Source: Klebsiella michiganensis (lineage in GTDB: Bacteria; Pseudomonadota; Gammaproteobacteria; Enterobacterales; Enterobacteriaceae). Taken from it: a stretch of 64,000 nucleotides of DNA. The DNA lies in NCBI GenBank assembly GCA_000963575.1, contig CP011077.1, positions 3,100,001-3,164,000 on the forward strand, written 5' to 3'. Shown here piece by piece: positions 8,358 to 16,828 of the stretch. How positions within the stretch are numbered: the stretch's first letter is position 1; every line of letters begins with the position of its first letter. The notes below the pieces were generated by a model that searched no databases, was not told where the DNA came from, and saw only the letters and a program-made list of their open reading frames with translations. Both the position numbers and the translations under genes were made by a program.

Positions 8358-8466
8358 CAAAGAGGGAAAAGCATGATCGTTCCCTCTTTGTGGCTAACAG
8401 CAGAAAATCAATAAATTGATTTTCCGGGCGCATTAATTAGCAGCCCAGGTGTTTCTTCTCTCACCT
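8358..8466 (+). repeat. Two-hairpin intergenic repeat, copy 2
   Basis: Hairpin 1 is an 11-bp stem (8358-8368 with 8380-8390, arm CAAAGAGGGAA). Hairpin 2 is a perfect 10-bp stem (8403-8412 with 8415-8424) with the same arms as copy 1 at 3181-3202. The linker TGGCTAACAGCA and the downstream TTCTTCTCTC also match copy 1, with the spacing from hairpin 2 preserved. Differences at the hairpin 1 tips keep pairing intact, which points to a selected structure. Confidence 0.65.
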
Positions 8467-8485
8467 ACGGTCTGTTTGTAGCCAG

Positions 8486-8510
8486 AGGCCTGAGTTATTC
8501 AGGCCTTATT
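8486..8510 (+). terminator. Terminator-like hairpin between puuR and puuC
   Basis: The stem GGCCTGA / TCAGGCC (8487-8493 with 8499-8505) is followed by TTATTT. It lies 62 bases after hairpin 2 of the repeat, matching the 64-base spacing in copy 1. It could end the puuDR transcript or a small RNA. Confidence 0.55.
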
Positions 8511-8525
8511 TAAAAACGTTTTTAA
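8510..8525. promoter_or_regulatory. 16-bp perfect palindrome upstream of puuC
   Basis: TTAAAAACGTTTTTAA is self-complementary over 16 bases. It is followed by two further short hairpins (around 8526-8541 and 8542-8560). It may be an operator or part of a structured leader for puuC; no family match is claimed. Confidence 0.35.
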
Positions 8526-8614
8526 CAGGACTTATTTCCTGGGGCTTTTTGCAGCCCAAATTTGCCTGAAGAACCCAGTAAGGCCATTTATCCGATTGAA
8601 TAAAAGGAGTCATC

Positions 8615-10108
8615 ATGGACTTTCAGCATCTTAATTACTGGCAGGAGAAAGCCAAAAATACCTCGCCGGAAACGCGTCTGTTTATTAATGGCGAATATTG
8701 CTCTGCCAAAGACGGCGAAACGTTTAGTACCGTCGACCCTTTTGCGCAGCGTAACCTTGCCGAAGTCGCTCGCGGCAAAAAAGCGGACGTCGATATTGCT
8801 GTCCAGGCCGCCCGAGCCGTGTTCGATCGCGGCGACTGGTCGCAGGCTTCTCCGGCAAAACGCAAAGCCGTGCTGGGCAAGCTGGCGGATTTAATGGAAC
8901 AGCATCACGAGGAGCTGGCGCTGCTGGAGACCCTCGACACCGGCAAACCTATCCGCCATAGCCTGCGTGATGATATTCCGGGCAGCGCCCGCGCTATTCG
9001 CTGGTACGCCGAAGCCATCGACAAAGTGTACGGCGAGGTCGCCACCACCGGCATTAACGAACTGGCGCTGATTGTGCGTGAACCGGTGGGCGTGATTGCC
9101 GCTGTTGTGCCCTGGAACTTCCCGCTGCTGCTGGCCTGCTGGAAGCTTGGCCCGGCGCTGGCGGCCGGCAACAGCGTGATCCTAAAACCTTCTGAAAAAT
9201 CACCGCTGTCTGCCATTCGTCTTGCGGCGCTGGCCAAAGAAGCGGGCCTGCCGGACGGCGTGTTTAACGTTGTGACCGGCTTTGGTCACGAGGCGGGCCA
9301 GGCGCTGGCCCAGCATCCGGACGTGGACGTGATTACCTTCACCGGCTCCACCCGCACCGGTAAACAGCTGCTGAAAGATGCCGGCGACAGCAATATGAAA
9401 CGGGTCTGGCTCGAAGCCGGCGGCAAAAGCGCCAATATCGTTTTTGCCGACTGCCCCGATCTGCAAAAAGCCGCTGCCACCACCGCCGCCGGTATTTTCT
9501 ACAACCAGGGCCAGGTCTGCATCGCCGGTACGCGTCTGCTGCTGGAGGAGAGCATCGCCGATACGTTTATTGCCCTGCTGAAAGAACAGGCTAAAAACTG
9601 GCAGCCCGGTAATCCGCTCGATCCTGACACCACTATGGGGACGCTGATCGACAGCGCCCACGCCGACAACGTACACGGCTTTATTCGCGACGGCGAAAGC
9701 CAGGGCAAGCTCACACTCGACGGGCGGAATAGCGCCCACCCGGCGGCTATCGGCCCGACAATTTTCACCGACACCGCGGCGGATGCCCGCGTCGGCAAGG
9801 AAGAGATCTTCGGTCCGGTACTCGTCGTCACCCGCTTCACCTCCGAAGCTCAGGCGCTCGCCCTTGCCAACGACAGCGACTACGGCCTCGGTGCCGCCGT
9901 CTGGACCCGGGATCTCTCCCGCGCCCACCGTATGAGCCGCGGCCTTAAAGCCGGTTCCGTTTTCGTCAATAACTACAACGACGGCGATATGACCGTCCCG
10001 TTCGGCGGCTACAAGCAGAGCGGCAACGGCCGCGACAAATCCTTGCACGCCCTTGAGAAATTTAGCGAACTGAAAACCATCTGGATTGCCCTGGAGCCTT
10101 CATCATGA
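8615..10108 (+). CDS. puuC: Gamma-glutamyl-gamma-aminobutyraldehyde dehydrogenase PuuC
   Basis: PuuC is an NAD(P)-dependent aldehyde dehydrogenase that oxidises gamma-glutamyl-gamma-aminobutyraldehyde to gamma-Glu-GABA. The 497-residue chain is near the E. coli length of 495. The general base Glu267 (LEAGGKSANIVF) and nucleophile Cys302 (QGQVCIAGTR) are in place, as are VPWNFPL and the cofactor-loop FTGSTRTG. The ATG at 8615 has AAAGGAG upstream. The stop overlaps the puuB start by 4 bases (ATGA), so the two are translationally coupled. Confidence 0.95.
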   Translation: MDFQHLNYWQEKAKNTSPETRLFINGEYCSAKDGETFSTVDPFAQRNLAEVARGKKADVDIAVQAARAVFDRGDWSQASPAKRKAVLGKLADLMEQHHEELALLETLDTGKPIRHSLRDDIPGSARAIRWYAEAIDKVYGEVATTGINELALIVREPVGVIAAVVPWNFPLLLACWKLGPALAAGNSVILKPSEKSPLSAIRLAALAKEAGLPDGVFNVVTGFGHEAGQALAQHPDVDVITFTGSTRTGKQLLKDAGDSNMKRVWLEAGGKSANIVFADCPDLQKAAATTAAGIFYNQGQVCIAGTRLLLEESIADTFIALLKEQAKNWQPGNPLDPDTTMGTLIDSAHADNVHGFIRDGESQGKLTLDGRNSAHPAAIGPTIFTDTAADARVGKEEIFGPVLVVTRFTSEAQALALANDSDYGLGAAVWTRDLSRAHRMSRGLKAGSVFVNNYNDGDMTVPFGGYKQSGNGRDKSLHALEKFSELKTIWIALEPSS

Positions 10109-11385
10109 CTGAACATACCACCAGCTATTACGCGGCCAGCGCCAACCACTATGAGCCCTTCCCGCAGTTAACCGAGTCCGTCACCTGCGACGTGTGCGTG
10201 GTCGGCGGCGGCTATACCGGCCTGTCGTCCGCGCTGCATCTGTCCGAAATGGGCTTTGACGTGGTGCTGCTGGAGTCCGCTCGCATCGGCTTCGGTGCCA
10301 GCGGGCGCAACGGCGGGCAACTGGTGAACTCCTACAGCCGCGATATCGACGTAATTGAGCGCCGTTATGGCCCGGAAGCGGCCAAAATGCTCGGCAGTAT
10401 GATGTTTGAAGGCGGGGAAATTATTCGCGAGCGCATCAAACGCTACCAGATTGACTGCGATTATCGCCCGGGCGGCCTGTTTGTGGCGATGAACCACAAA
10501 CAACTGGAAACCCTGGAAGAGCAAAAGACCAACTGGGAGCGCTACGGCAACACCCAGCTTGAACTGCTGGATGCCAGCGAGCTGAAACGCGAAGTAAACA
10601 GCGACCGCTATGTAGGTGCCCTGCTCGACCACAGCGGCGGCCATGTTCACCCGCTGAACCTGGCCATTGGTGAGGCCAATGCGATTCGCCTGAACGGTGG
10701 GCGTATTTTCGAACAGTCTCCGGTGACCCATATTGAGCACGCCAGCCCGGCAGTGGTCAGCACGGCGAAAGGCAAGGTGACGGCGAAGTACGTGATTGTC
10801 GCTGGTAACGCCTATCTCGGCGACAAACTCGAACCCGAGCTGGCGAAACGTAGCATGCCGTGCGGCACGCAGGTGCTAACCACCGAGCCGCTCGGAGAAG
10901 ATCTTGCCCGCTCGCTGATCCCGAAAAATTACTGCGTGGAAGATTGTAACTACCTGCTGGATTATTATCGGCTGACCGCCGATAACCGCCTGTTGTACGG
11001 CGGCGGCGTGGTGTACGGCGCGCGTGACCCGGCGGATATTGAGCGCCTGGTGATGCCAAACCTGCTGAAAACCTTCCCGCAGCTGAAGGGCGTGAAAATT
11101 GACTACAGCTGGACTGGAAACTTCCTGCTGACGCTGTCCCGCCTGCCACAGGTGGGCCGTCTGGATAAAAATATTTACTACAGCCAGGGCTGCAGCGGGC
11201 ACGGCGTCACCTGGACCCATCTGGCTGGCCGCCTGATTGCAGAGCTGCTGCGCGGTGATGCGGAGCGCTTCAATGCCTTTGCTAACCTGCCGCACTACCC
11301 GTTCCCGGGTGGCCGAACGTTCCGTATTCCGTTTACCGCCATGGGGGCGGCTTACTACAGTCTTCGCGATCGCCTTGGGGTTTAA
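10105..11385 (+). CDS. puuB: Gamma-glutamylputrescine oxidase PuuB
   Basis: PuuB is an FAD-dependent amine oxidase of the DAO family that oxidises gamma-glutamylputrescine to the aldehyde, releasing ammonia and hydrogen peroxide. The N-terminal dinucleotide-binding motif VVGGGYTGLSSALHL (about residues 33-47) is intact, and the 426-residue length equals that of E. coli PuuB. A terminator follows within about 60 bases. In E. coli puuE (GABA transaminase) comes next; here it is absent from this position, so GABA must be handled by a transaminase encoded elsewhere. Confidence 0.95.
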   Translation: MTEHTTSYYAASANHYEPFPQLTESVTCDVCVVGGGYTGLSSALHLSEMGFDVVLLESARIGFGASGRNGGQLVNSYSRDIDVIERRYGPEAAKMLGSMMFEGGEIIRERIKRYQIDCDYRPGGLFVAMNHKQLETLEEQKTNWERYGNTQLELLDASELKREVNSDRYVGALLDHSGGHVHPLNLAIGEANAIRLNGGRIFEQSPVTHIEHASPAVVSTAKGKVTAKYVIVAGNAYLGDKLEPELAKRSMPCGTQVLTTEPLGEDLARSLIPKNYCVEDCNYLLDYYRLTADNRLLYGGGVVYGARDPADIERLVMPNLLKTFPQLKGVKIDYSWTGNFLLTLSRLPQVGRLDKNIYYSQGCSGHGVTWTHLAGRLIAELLRGDAERFNAFANLPHYPFPGGRTFRIPFTAMGAAYYSLRDRLGV

Positions 11386-11445
11386 TTTGCCTTCGCTATT
11401 GCGCTGAAGCCTCAGCCACGCTGAGACTGACGAGCAATAACCCGA

Positions 11446-11477
11446 CGCACGGAGCTATCCCCTCCGTGCGTTTTTTT
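11446..11477 (+). terminator. Terminator after puuB
   Basis: The stem CGCACGGAG / CTCCGTGCG is followed by seven T residues. It sits between the convergent puuB and thioesterase genes. Confidence 0.9.
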
Positions 11478-11478
11478 A

Positions 11479-11958
11479 TTAGCGACCTGCCGCTTTGTCA
11501 CCTCGCAGCGTCATCACCGTGCTGTGGATCACCGCCGCCATTTTGCCGTCCTCTTTTTGAATCTCGCAGCAGTAATGGCTGATGGTGCTGCCCTTGTGTA
11601 CCGGGAACGCCTTCGCCGTCAATTTGCCCTGCCAGACCGGCCTTAAGAAGGTGGCTTTCAGGTCAATGCTGGTGAAGCTTTCACCCGGCGCCATTAGCGT
11701 GGAATGAGCGGTGCCGATTGCCGCATCCGCCAGCTCGCACAGCATGCCGCCGTGAACCGTGCCCTGCTGGTTACCGTGAATCGCCGCGTCCGCATTCAGG
11801 CCAAGCGTGGCACAGCCTTCGGCCACGTCCAGCAGTTCGAACTTAAGCAACTGCGATATCGCCGTCGGGTAATTCATGTGGGTGACGTCATCGACCGAAA
11901 GGCTGTTATTGAGCATCTTTCTCAGATACTCCAGCACCGAAAGTGGATTGTTTGCCAA
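11479..11958 (-). CDS. PaaI-type hot-dog thioesterase
   Basis: The product is a single hot-dog-fold thioesterase of the PaaI/YdiI type, which hydrolyses acyl-CoA thioesters in the cytoplasm; its substrate cannot be read from the sequence. The family segment GTVHGGMLCELADAAIG is present, with the C-terminal strands LKATFLRPVWQGKLTAKA. I start it at a TTG (11958) because AGGAG lies 7 bases before it and the resulting 159 residues fit the family size; the longer frame to 12078 adds 40 residues with no domain character. It converges on puuB. Confidence 0.8.
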   Translation of the reverse strand: MANNPLSVLEYLRKMLNNSLSVDDVTHMNYPTAISQLLKFELLDVAEGCATLGLNADAAIHGNQQGTVHGGMLCELADAAIGTAHSTLMAPGESFTSIDLKATFLRPVWQGKLTAKAFPVHKGSTISHYCCEIQKEDGKMAAVIHSTVMTLRGDKAAGR

Positions 11959-12270
11959 CGTACTTCTCCTGTGCGGGTCAGCCCCTTCTTTGAGGGGTGG
12001 AATAATCCTGGCATAAAACGTACGGCACACGGGGAAGACCGCACAGAATGTGCCGCCCGTTGCGCGCGAAAACTTCACACAGCGGTAGATTAATTAAGGA
12101 AAAAATAAGATGGCTTAAAGTAATTTACAGTCAATAACACCCAGATATTACCAGCCAGAATTTTTGAAAGTCTTCATCAATAACCCCCGCTATTCATTGC
12201 TTAAGCGGCAACGTAGCATGCAACACATTAACCGACGACTCGCCTTATTACCCACATTGAGAGATTCATT

Positions 12271-12531
12271 ATGATGCGTAAACTGATTAACTCCGCCCTT
12301 GCCCTCACCGTATTTACCGCCCTTACCGGTACGACTTTAGCCGCGACCGAAGTCCAGCAAACCGGCACCGGACAAAGCATTGGCTCGGTGTCAACCAGCG
12401 GGGCAACCACCCTGGATCAGGCTATAAATCAACTTTCTGATAAAGCAGATAAAGCCGGCGCAACGTCCTTCAAAGTGACCTCCGCTGGCGGGCAAAATAA
12501 ACTTTATGCTACCGCAGAATTATTCAAATAA
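12271..12531 (+). CDS. Small exported DUF1471 (YdgH/BhsA/McbA-like) protein
   Basis: This 86-residue protein opens with a clear signal peptide (MMRKLINSALALTVFTALTGTTLA, cleavage after AxA likely) followed by about 60 residues of the DUF1471 fold, including GATTLDQAINQLSDKADKAGATSF. Members are small periplasmic proteins linked to stress responses and biofilm formation, but individual roles vary. Either of the two adjacent ATGs (12271, 12274) could start it; GAGAG lies upstream. It stands alone with its own terminator. Confidence 0.8.
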   Translation: MMRKLINSALALTVFTALTGTTLAATEVQQTGTGQSIGSVSTSGATTLDQAINQLSDKADKAGATSFKVTSAGGQNKLYATAELFK

Positions 12532-12561
12532 ATAAAAGCTCGCAAAGAGCGAGCTTTTATT
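12531..12561. terminator. Bidirectional terminator between the DUF1471 gene and erfK
   Basis: AATAAAAGCTCGC pairs with GCGAGCTTTTATT across a 5-base loop and has T-runs in both directions. Confidence 0.85.
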
Positions 12562-12575
12562 TTTCTTACTGAAAA

Positions 12576-13511
12576 TTACAGTCGTCCGGTTTCCGTGGCG
12601 GCTGAATTTATTTGTACCGGCATCCCCGAGCGCCTATTAAGCGCTTCACTCACCACCGCCGTATTCACCCCAGAAGCCTGAGTTTCGCTGCGCAATACCG
12701 TGGTCATCGGCAGGGGAACTTTCTTGTCGGACTCAAACTCGGCGCGGTTGCGCGACAGCGGCTCGTGAACCTCTAACCAGCGCTTACCGTCCGGCTCGGC
12801 GGTGACCTTCACCGGCTGATCGATGAGCTGAACGCGAGTCCCGACAGGCACATTATCGAACAGGAATTTGATGTCGTCATTGCGCAGGCGGATGCAGCCC
12901 TGGCTGACGCGCAGGCCAATGCCAAAATTGGCATTGGTGCCGTGGATGGCGTACAGCTTGCCGATGTAAATGGCGTATAGGCCCATCGGGTTATCCGGCC
13001 CCGGCGGCACAAAGGCAGGCAGCGTTTTGCCTTCTTTGGCGTATTCGCGGCGGGTGTTCGGGGTTGGCGTCCAGGCCGGGGCGTCCTGCTTACGCTCGAC
13101 GCGGGTCACCCAGTTGCGGGGCGTTTCACGCCCGGCCTGGCCGATACCTATCGGCAAGATCTCTACGGTGTTCGTGTCCTTTGGATAGTAGTAGAGGCGC
13201 ATTTCCGCCACATTCACCACAATCCCTTCCCGCACGGTATCCGGCAAAATGACCTGCTGCGGAATAACCAGCTGCGTGCCCGCTTTGGGCAAGAACGGAT
13301 CGACGCCCGGATTCGCTTCCAGCATGTTGCTGAAGCCCTGCCCGTACTGAGCGGCAAAGTGTTCCAGCGGTTCCTTGTTACCCTCCGGCACGGCGATCGT
13401 CAGGGGCGTACCAACCAGGCGGCTGCCTTCCGGCGGTAAAGCATAAGTCACGGCCATTGCACTCTGCGTGACCGCAGCCAGAGCAAATGCCAGCGTGGAG
13501 AAACGAATCAT
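12576..13511 (-). CDS. erfK: Periplasmic L,D-transpeptidase ErfK (LdtA)
   Basis: ErfK is a YkuD-type L,D-transpeptidase that anchors Braun lipoprotein to peptidoglycan. The protein has a signal peptide ending MAVTYA, a LysM-like segment (IAVPEGNKEPLEHFAAQYG) and a YkuD domain whose active site HGTNANFGIGLRVSQGCIRL contains the catalytic His and Cys. It matches E. coli ErfK (310 aa) over its length. The start at 13511 (MIRFSTLAF, 311 aa) has AGGGAA upstream; a further in-frame start at 13532 adds seven residues. E. coli also keeps erfK near the asn tRNA genes, but the immediate neighbours differ. Confidence 0.95.
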   Translation of the reverse strand: MIRFSTLAFALAAVTQSAMAVTYALPPEGSRLVGTPLTIAVPEGNKEPLEHFAAQYGQGFSNMLEANPGVDPFLPKAGTQLVIPQQVILPDTVREGIVVNVAEMRLYYYPKDTNTVEILPIGIGQAGRETPRNWVTRVERKQDAPAWTPTPNTRREYAKEGKTLPAFVPPGPDNPMGLYAIYIGKLYAIHGTNANFGIGLRVSQGCIRLRNDDIKFLFDNVPVGTRVQLIDQPVKVTAEPDGKRWLEVHEPLSRNRAEFESDKKVPLPMTTVLRSETQASGVNTAVVSEALNRRSGMPVQINSAATETGRL

Positions 13512-13670
13512 AATTTCCCTGTTAGTTAACATGATGTGAATACGTTAAGCATAACCGCCCTGAGACAATTCTGTAAGGATTGCGTGTCAACATGTCTATT
13601 AAATATACAGCCGGGTTGCGACCGGTGGCTTCAGAGGGCATGATGTCCTCTCGTTTTTAAAGGAGACTTT

Positions 13671-14912
13671 ATGCAGGAATTGATATCCGCCCTCGAGCAA
13701 TACGGCATTCAACCCAGCCAAACCACTTCCCTGATCGTCATTTTCGGCATCATTTTTCTGACCGCACTCGTCGTGCATTTTATTCTGCACGGCATTGTTC
13801 TGCGTGCTTTTGAGAAGCGCGCGCAGTCCAGCGCCAGCCTCTCTTTGCAGATAATTACCCAGAACAAGCTGTTCCAGCGGCTGGCGTTTCTGCTGCAGGG
13901 CATCATCGTCAACGTTCAGGCGGTGCTGTGGCTGCAAAAAGGCAGCGACGCGGCGACCATTCTGACCACCTGTGCCCAGCTGTGGGTCATGCTTTACGCG
14001 CTGATGTCCTTCTTCTCGCTGCTGGACGTGATCTTCGGCCTGTCGGGTAAATTTGCTTTTGCCTCCCAGCTGCCGCTCAAAGGCATTTTCCAGGGCGTGA
14101 AGCTACTCGCTGCGATTGTTGTCGGCATCATGATGGTTTCGCTGCTAATAGGGAAATCCCCGGCGATCCTGATAAGCGGCCTTGGCGCAATGGCCGCCGT
14201 GCTGATGTTAGTGTTTAAAGATCCGATTCTAGGCCTGGTCGCCGGGATCCAGCTTTCTGCCAACAGCATGCTGAAAATGGGCGACTGGCTGGAAATGCCG
14301 AAATACGGCGCGGACGGGGCGGTGATCGATATCGGCCTGACCACGGTGAAAGTTCGCAACTGGGACAACACCATTACCACCATCCCAACCTACGCTCTGG
14401 TGTCTGATGCGTTTATAAACTGGAGCGGCATGTCGGCCTCCGGCGGGCGTCGCATCAAACGCAGCGTGAACATCGATACCACCAGTATTCGTTTTCTGTC
14501 ACAGGACGAGCATGAGAAATTGCTCAAAGCGAAGCTGCTGCAGCCCTATATGGCGGAGCGCGGGAAAGAGATTAGCGAGTACAACCAGCACCACGCCGAC
14601 GACTCGGTGCTGAACCAGCGCAAAATGACTAACGTCGGTACCTTCCGGGCTTATCTGAATGAGTACCTGCGCAGCCACCCGCGTATTCGCAAAGATATGA
14701 CGCTAATGGTGCGCCAGCTTGCTCCTGAAAGCGCAGGTCTGCCGGTGGAGATTTACGCCTTCACCAACACCGTGGTGTGGGCGGAGTATGAAAGCATTCA
14801 GGCGGACATCTTCGACCACATTTTTGCCGTGGTGGAGGAGTTTGGGCTGCGTATTCACCAGACGCCAACCGGCAATGACATGCGGGCCATTGCCGGGGCT
14901 TTTGAGCGCTAA
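13671..14912 (+). CDS. ybdG: MscS-family mechanosensitive channel, YbdG type
   Basis: This 413-residue inner-membrane protein follows E. coli YbdG (415 aa) nearly residue by residue, including LQIITQNKLF, GLGAMAAVLMLVFKDPILGLVAG (pore helix) and the cytoplasmic beta domain GDWLEMPKYGADGAVIDIGLTTVKVRNWDN. YbdG gives low-level mechanosensitive activity under mild osmotic downshock. AAAGGAG precedes the ATG. Its 3' end overlaps that of yeeO by 4 bases on the opposite strand. In E. coli ybdG sits near nfsB, so this is either a relocation or an extra copy. Confidence 0.92.
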   Translation: MQELISALEQYGIQPSQTTSLIVIFGIIFLTALVVHFILHGIVLRAFEKRAQSSASLSLQIITQNKLFQRLAFLLQGIIVNVQAVLWLQKGSDAATILTTCAQLWVMLYALMSFFSLLDVIFGLSGKFAFASQLPLKGIFQGVKLLAAIVVGIMMVSLLIGKSPAILISGLGAMAAVLMLVFKDPILGLVAGIQLSANSMLKMGDWLEMPKYGADGAVIDIGLTTVKVRNWDNTITTIPTYALVSDAFINWSGMSASGGRRIKRSVNIDTTSIRFLSQDEHEKLLKAKLLQPYMAERGKEISEYNQHHADDSVLNQRKMTNVGTFRAYLNEYLRSHPRIRKDMTLMVRQLAPESAGLPVEIYAFTNTVVWAEYESIQADIFDHIFAVVEEFGLRIHQTPTGNDMRAIAGAFER

Positions 14913-16363
14913 ACGGCGCTTTCTTCCGGAGCCTGAAGCGGTTCTTTCGGCGGTCGCGGGTATTTTTTAAGCCAGCGGCCGCTGACCATTCGCCAATAGA
15001 AGCACGCGCCGCGCACCGCCCAGTCACCGAACATTCCCAGCCACACGCCCACCACGCCCATACCGAGCACAATCCCCAGCGTGTAGCCGGCGATAACGCG
15101 GCAGCCCCACATCCCCGCCATCGACACCCACATTGCATAGCGGGCATCACGCGCCCCCTTCAGCCCGGCAGGCAGCACCCAGGAAGCTGCCCAGATAGGC
15201 ATAAAGGCGGCGTTCATCCACAGCAGAACTTTGACGACTTCTTTGACATCGTCTTCGCTGGTATAGAACGAGGCAAACAACCCGGCAAAAGGCGCGGTTC
15301 CCCACGCAATGATCGTTAGCCCAACCGTGGCGAGCCAGAACGTGTGGCGCAGCTGACGCTCAGCCTGACCTATTTGCCCTTTCCCGAGCCGCCTGCCGAC
15401 GATAATCGTTGAGGCAGACCCCAGGGCGTTACCCGGCAGGTTGATCAGCGAGGCCACCGAGAAGGCAATAAAGTTACCGGCAATGACGTTGGTGCCCATC
15501 CCGGCGACAAACATCTGCGTCAGCAGCTTACCGCCGTTGAACAGCACCGACTCGACGCTGGCCGGGATACCAATCCCGAGCACTTCCCACAAAATCGCCC
15601 AGTTGAGCGGCGTGAAATAGCTTTTCAGCGAAATGCGCAGCGCCGGGTTAAAGCCAATCATCAGCACGAAGATAATGCCCGCCGCGCCAATGTAGCGGGA
15701 AATGGTCAACCCCAGGCCCGCGCCAATGAAGCCCAGCCCGCCCCAGCCAAAGATGCCGTAGATAAGAATGCTGCTGATGATGATGTTAAGGATGTTCATG
15801 CCGCCGTTAATCAGCAGCGGGATTTTGGTGTTACCCGCCCCGCGCAGCGCGCCGCTGCCGATAAGCGCAATCGCCGCCGCCGGGTAGCTCCAGACGGTAG
15901 TTTGCAGGTAGGAAAGCGCCAGACGTTTTACCTCCGGCGTGGCGTTCCCGGCGATAACATCGATGATGTGCGTGCCCGCCAGGTGAATGCCTGCGGCCAT
16001 AACAAACGACACGATGGTCATCAGAATAAGCGACTGTCTGGCCGCCGCCCTCGCCCGCTCCGGATCCAGCCTGCCGAAGCTGAATGCCACCACTACCGTG
16101 GTGCCAAGATCGATAGCGGCGAAGAACGCCATAATAACCATGTTAAAGCTGTCGGCGAGCCCTACGCCCGCCATCGCCTCTTTCCCTAACCAACTCACGA
16201 GGAAGGTACTCAGCACGCCCATCAATAACACGCAGGTGTTTTCGAGGAAGATTGGCACCGCCAGCGGCGTTATCTCACGCCAGAACAGCACCCGATAACT
16301 CTTACGTTTGGCGTACCACGGCGTTTTCGCCACGGTCTGGCGAAGGACTGCATGTAAGTTCAA
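14909..16363 (-). CDS. yeeO: MATE family efflux protein YeeO
   Basis: The 484-residue protein has the 12 membrane helices and duplicated layout of MATE transporters, with PLAVPIFLENTCVLLMGVLST in the first helix. E. coli YeeO exports FAD/FMN and dipeptides when overexpressed; the natural substrate is less certain. The position beside a tRNA-Asn gene matches E. coli. A second-half hydrophilic tail (WLKKYPRPPKEPLQAPEESAV) ends the protein. Confidence 0.92.
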   Translation of the reverse strand: MNLHAVLRQTVAKTPWYAKRKSYRVLFWREITPLAVPIFLENTCVLLMGVLSTFLVSWLGKEAMAGVGLADSFNMVIMAFFAAIDLGTTVVVAFSFGRLDPERARAAARQSLILMTIVSFVMAAGIHLAGTHIIDVIAGNATPEVKRLALSYLQTTVWSYPAAAIALIGSGALRGAGNTKIPLLINGGMNILNIIISSILIYGIFGWGGLGFIGAGLGLTISRYIGAAGIIFVLMIGFNPALRISLKSYFTPLNWAILWEVLGIGIPASVESVLFNGGKLLTQMFVAGMGTNVIAGNFIAFSVASLINLPGNALGSASTIIVGRRLGKGQIGQAERQLRHTFWLATVGLTIIAWGTAPFAGLFASFYTSEDDVKEVVKVLLWMNAAFMPIWAASWVLPAGLKGARDARYAMWVSMAGMWGCRVIAGYTLGIVLGMGVVGVWLGMFGDWAVRGACFYWRMVSGRWLKKYPRPPKEPLQAPEESAV

Positions 16364-16513
16364 GCGAGGACCTGCAAGGAAAGATAAAACGGCATTTCAA
16401 ATAATGGGCGACAAATCGTTATCCTGCAAAGGATTTTTTTGTCTCAGATTGCCTGAAAAGGCAACAAGATGTTGATTGTTTCCGCAAACGCACTAAACCG
16501 TTAGATTTTGCCT

Positions 16514-16542
16514 TTGACAAGGCCCTGAGCCGCCGCTAATAT
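16514..16542 (+). promoter_or_regulatory. Sigma-70 promoter of tRNA-Asn copy 2
   Basis: TTGACA (16514-16519) and TAATAT (16537-16542) are spaced 17 bases apart, with a GC-rich GCCCCG stretch before the tRNA as in copy 1. Confidence 0.8.
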
Positions 16543-16560
16543 TCGCCCCGTTCACACGAT

Positions 16561-16636
16561 TCCTCTGTAGTTCAGTCGGTAGAACGGCGGACTGTTAATC
16601 CGTATGTCACTGGTTCGAGTCCAGTCAGAGGAGCCA
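16561..16636 (+). tRNA. tRNA-Asn (GTT anticodon), copy 2
   Basis: It is identical over 76 bases to the copy at 3388-3463. Identity extends 21 bases upstream and 5 bases downstream, giving a 102-base direct repeat 13,173 bases apart. It is followed by its own terminator. Confidence 0.97.
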
Positions 16637-16644
16637 TATTTGAG

Positions 16645-16678
16645 AAGCCCGCTTAAGGAAACTTAAGCGGGCTTTTTG
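16645..16678 (+). terminator. Terminator of tRNA-Asn copy 2
   Basis: The stem AAGCCCGCTTAAG / CTTAAGCGGGCTT with a GAAA-type loop is followed by TTT. Confidence 0.85.
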
Positions 16679-16828
16679 CTTTTGCTGGTTCAGGCAAAAG
16701 GGTTACTCCCTGCCGCCAGACTCGATGATTAACCGTTATTATCGATGTAAAACCATAGCTACAGACTTTGTTATTCAGCCTAAACCACATTTGAAAGTTA
16801 TCACCTCGTAACATCGCCCTCGTCACTC

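Noticed and set aside
9200..10048. Long minus-strand frame opposite puuC
   Set aside because: Composition reflects the complement of puuC codons; no recognisable family, and puuC is intact.
3388..16636. Genomic island or prophage between the two tRNA-Asn genes
   Set aside because: No integrase, phage or conjugation genes are seen, and most genes are ordinary chromosomal enterobacterial genes with matching composition.
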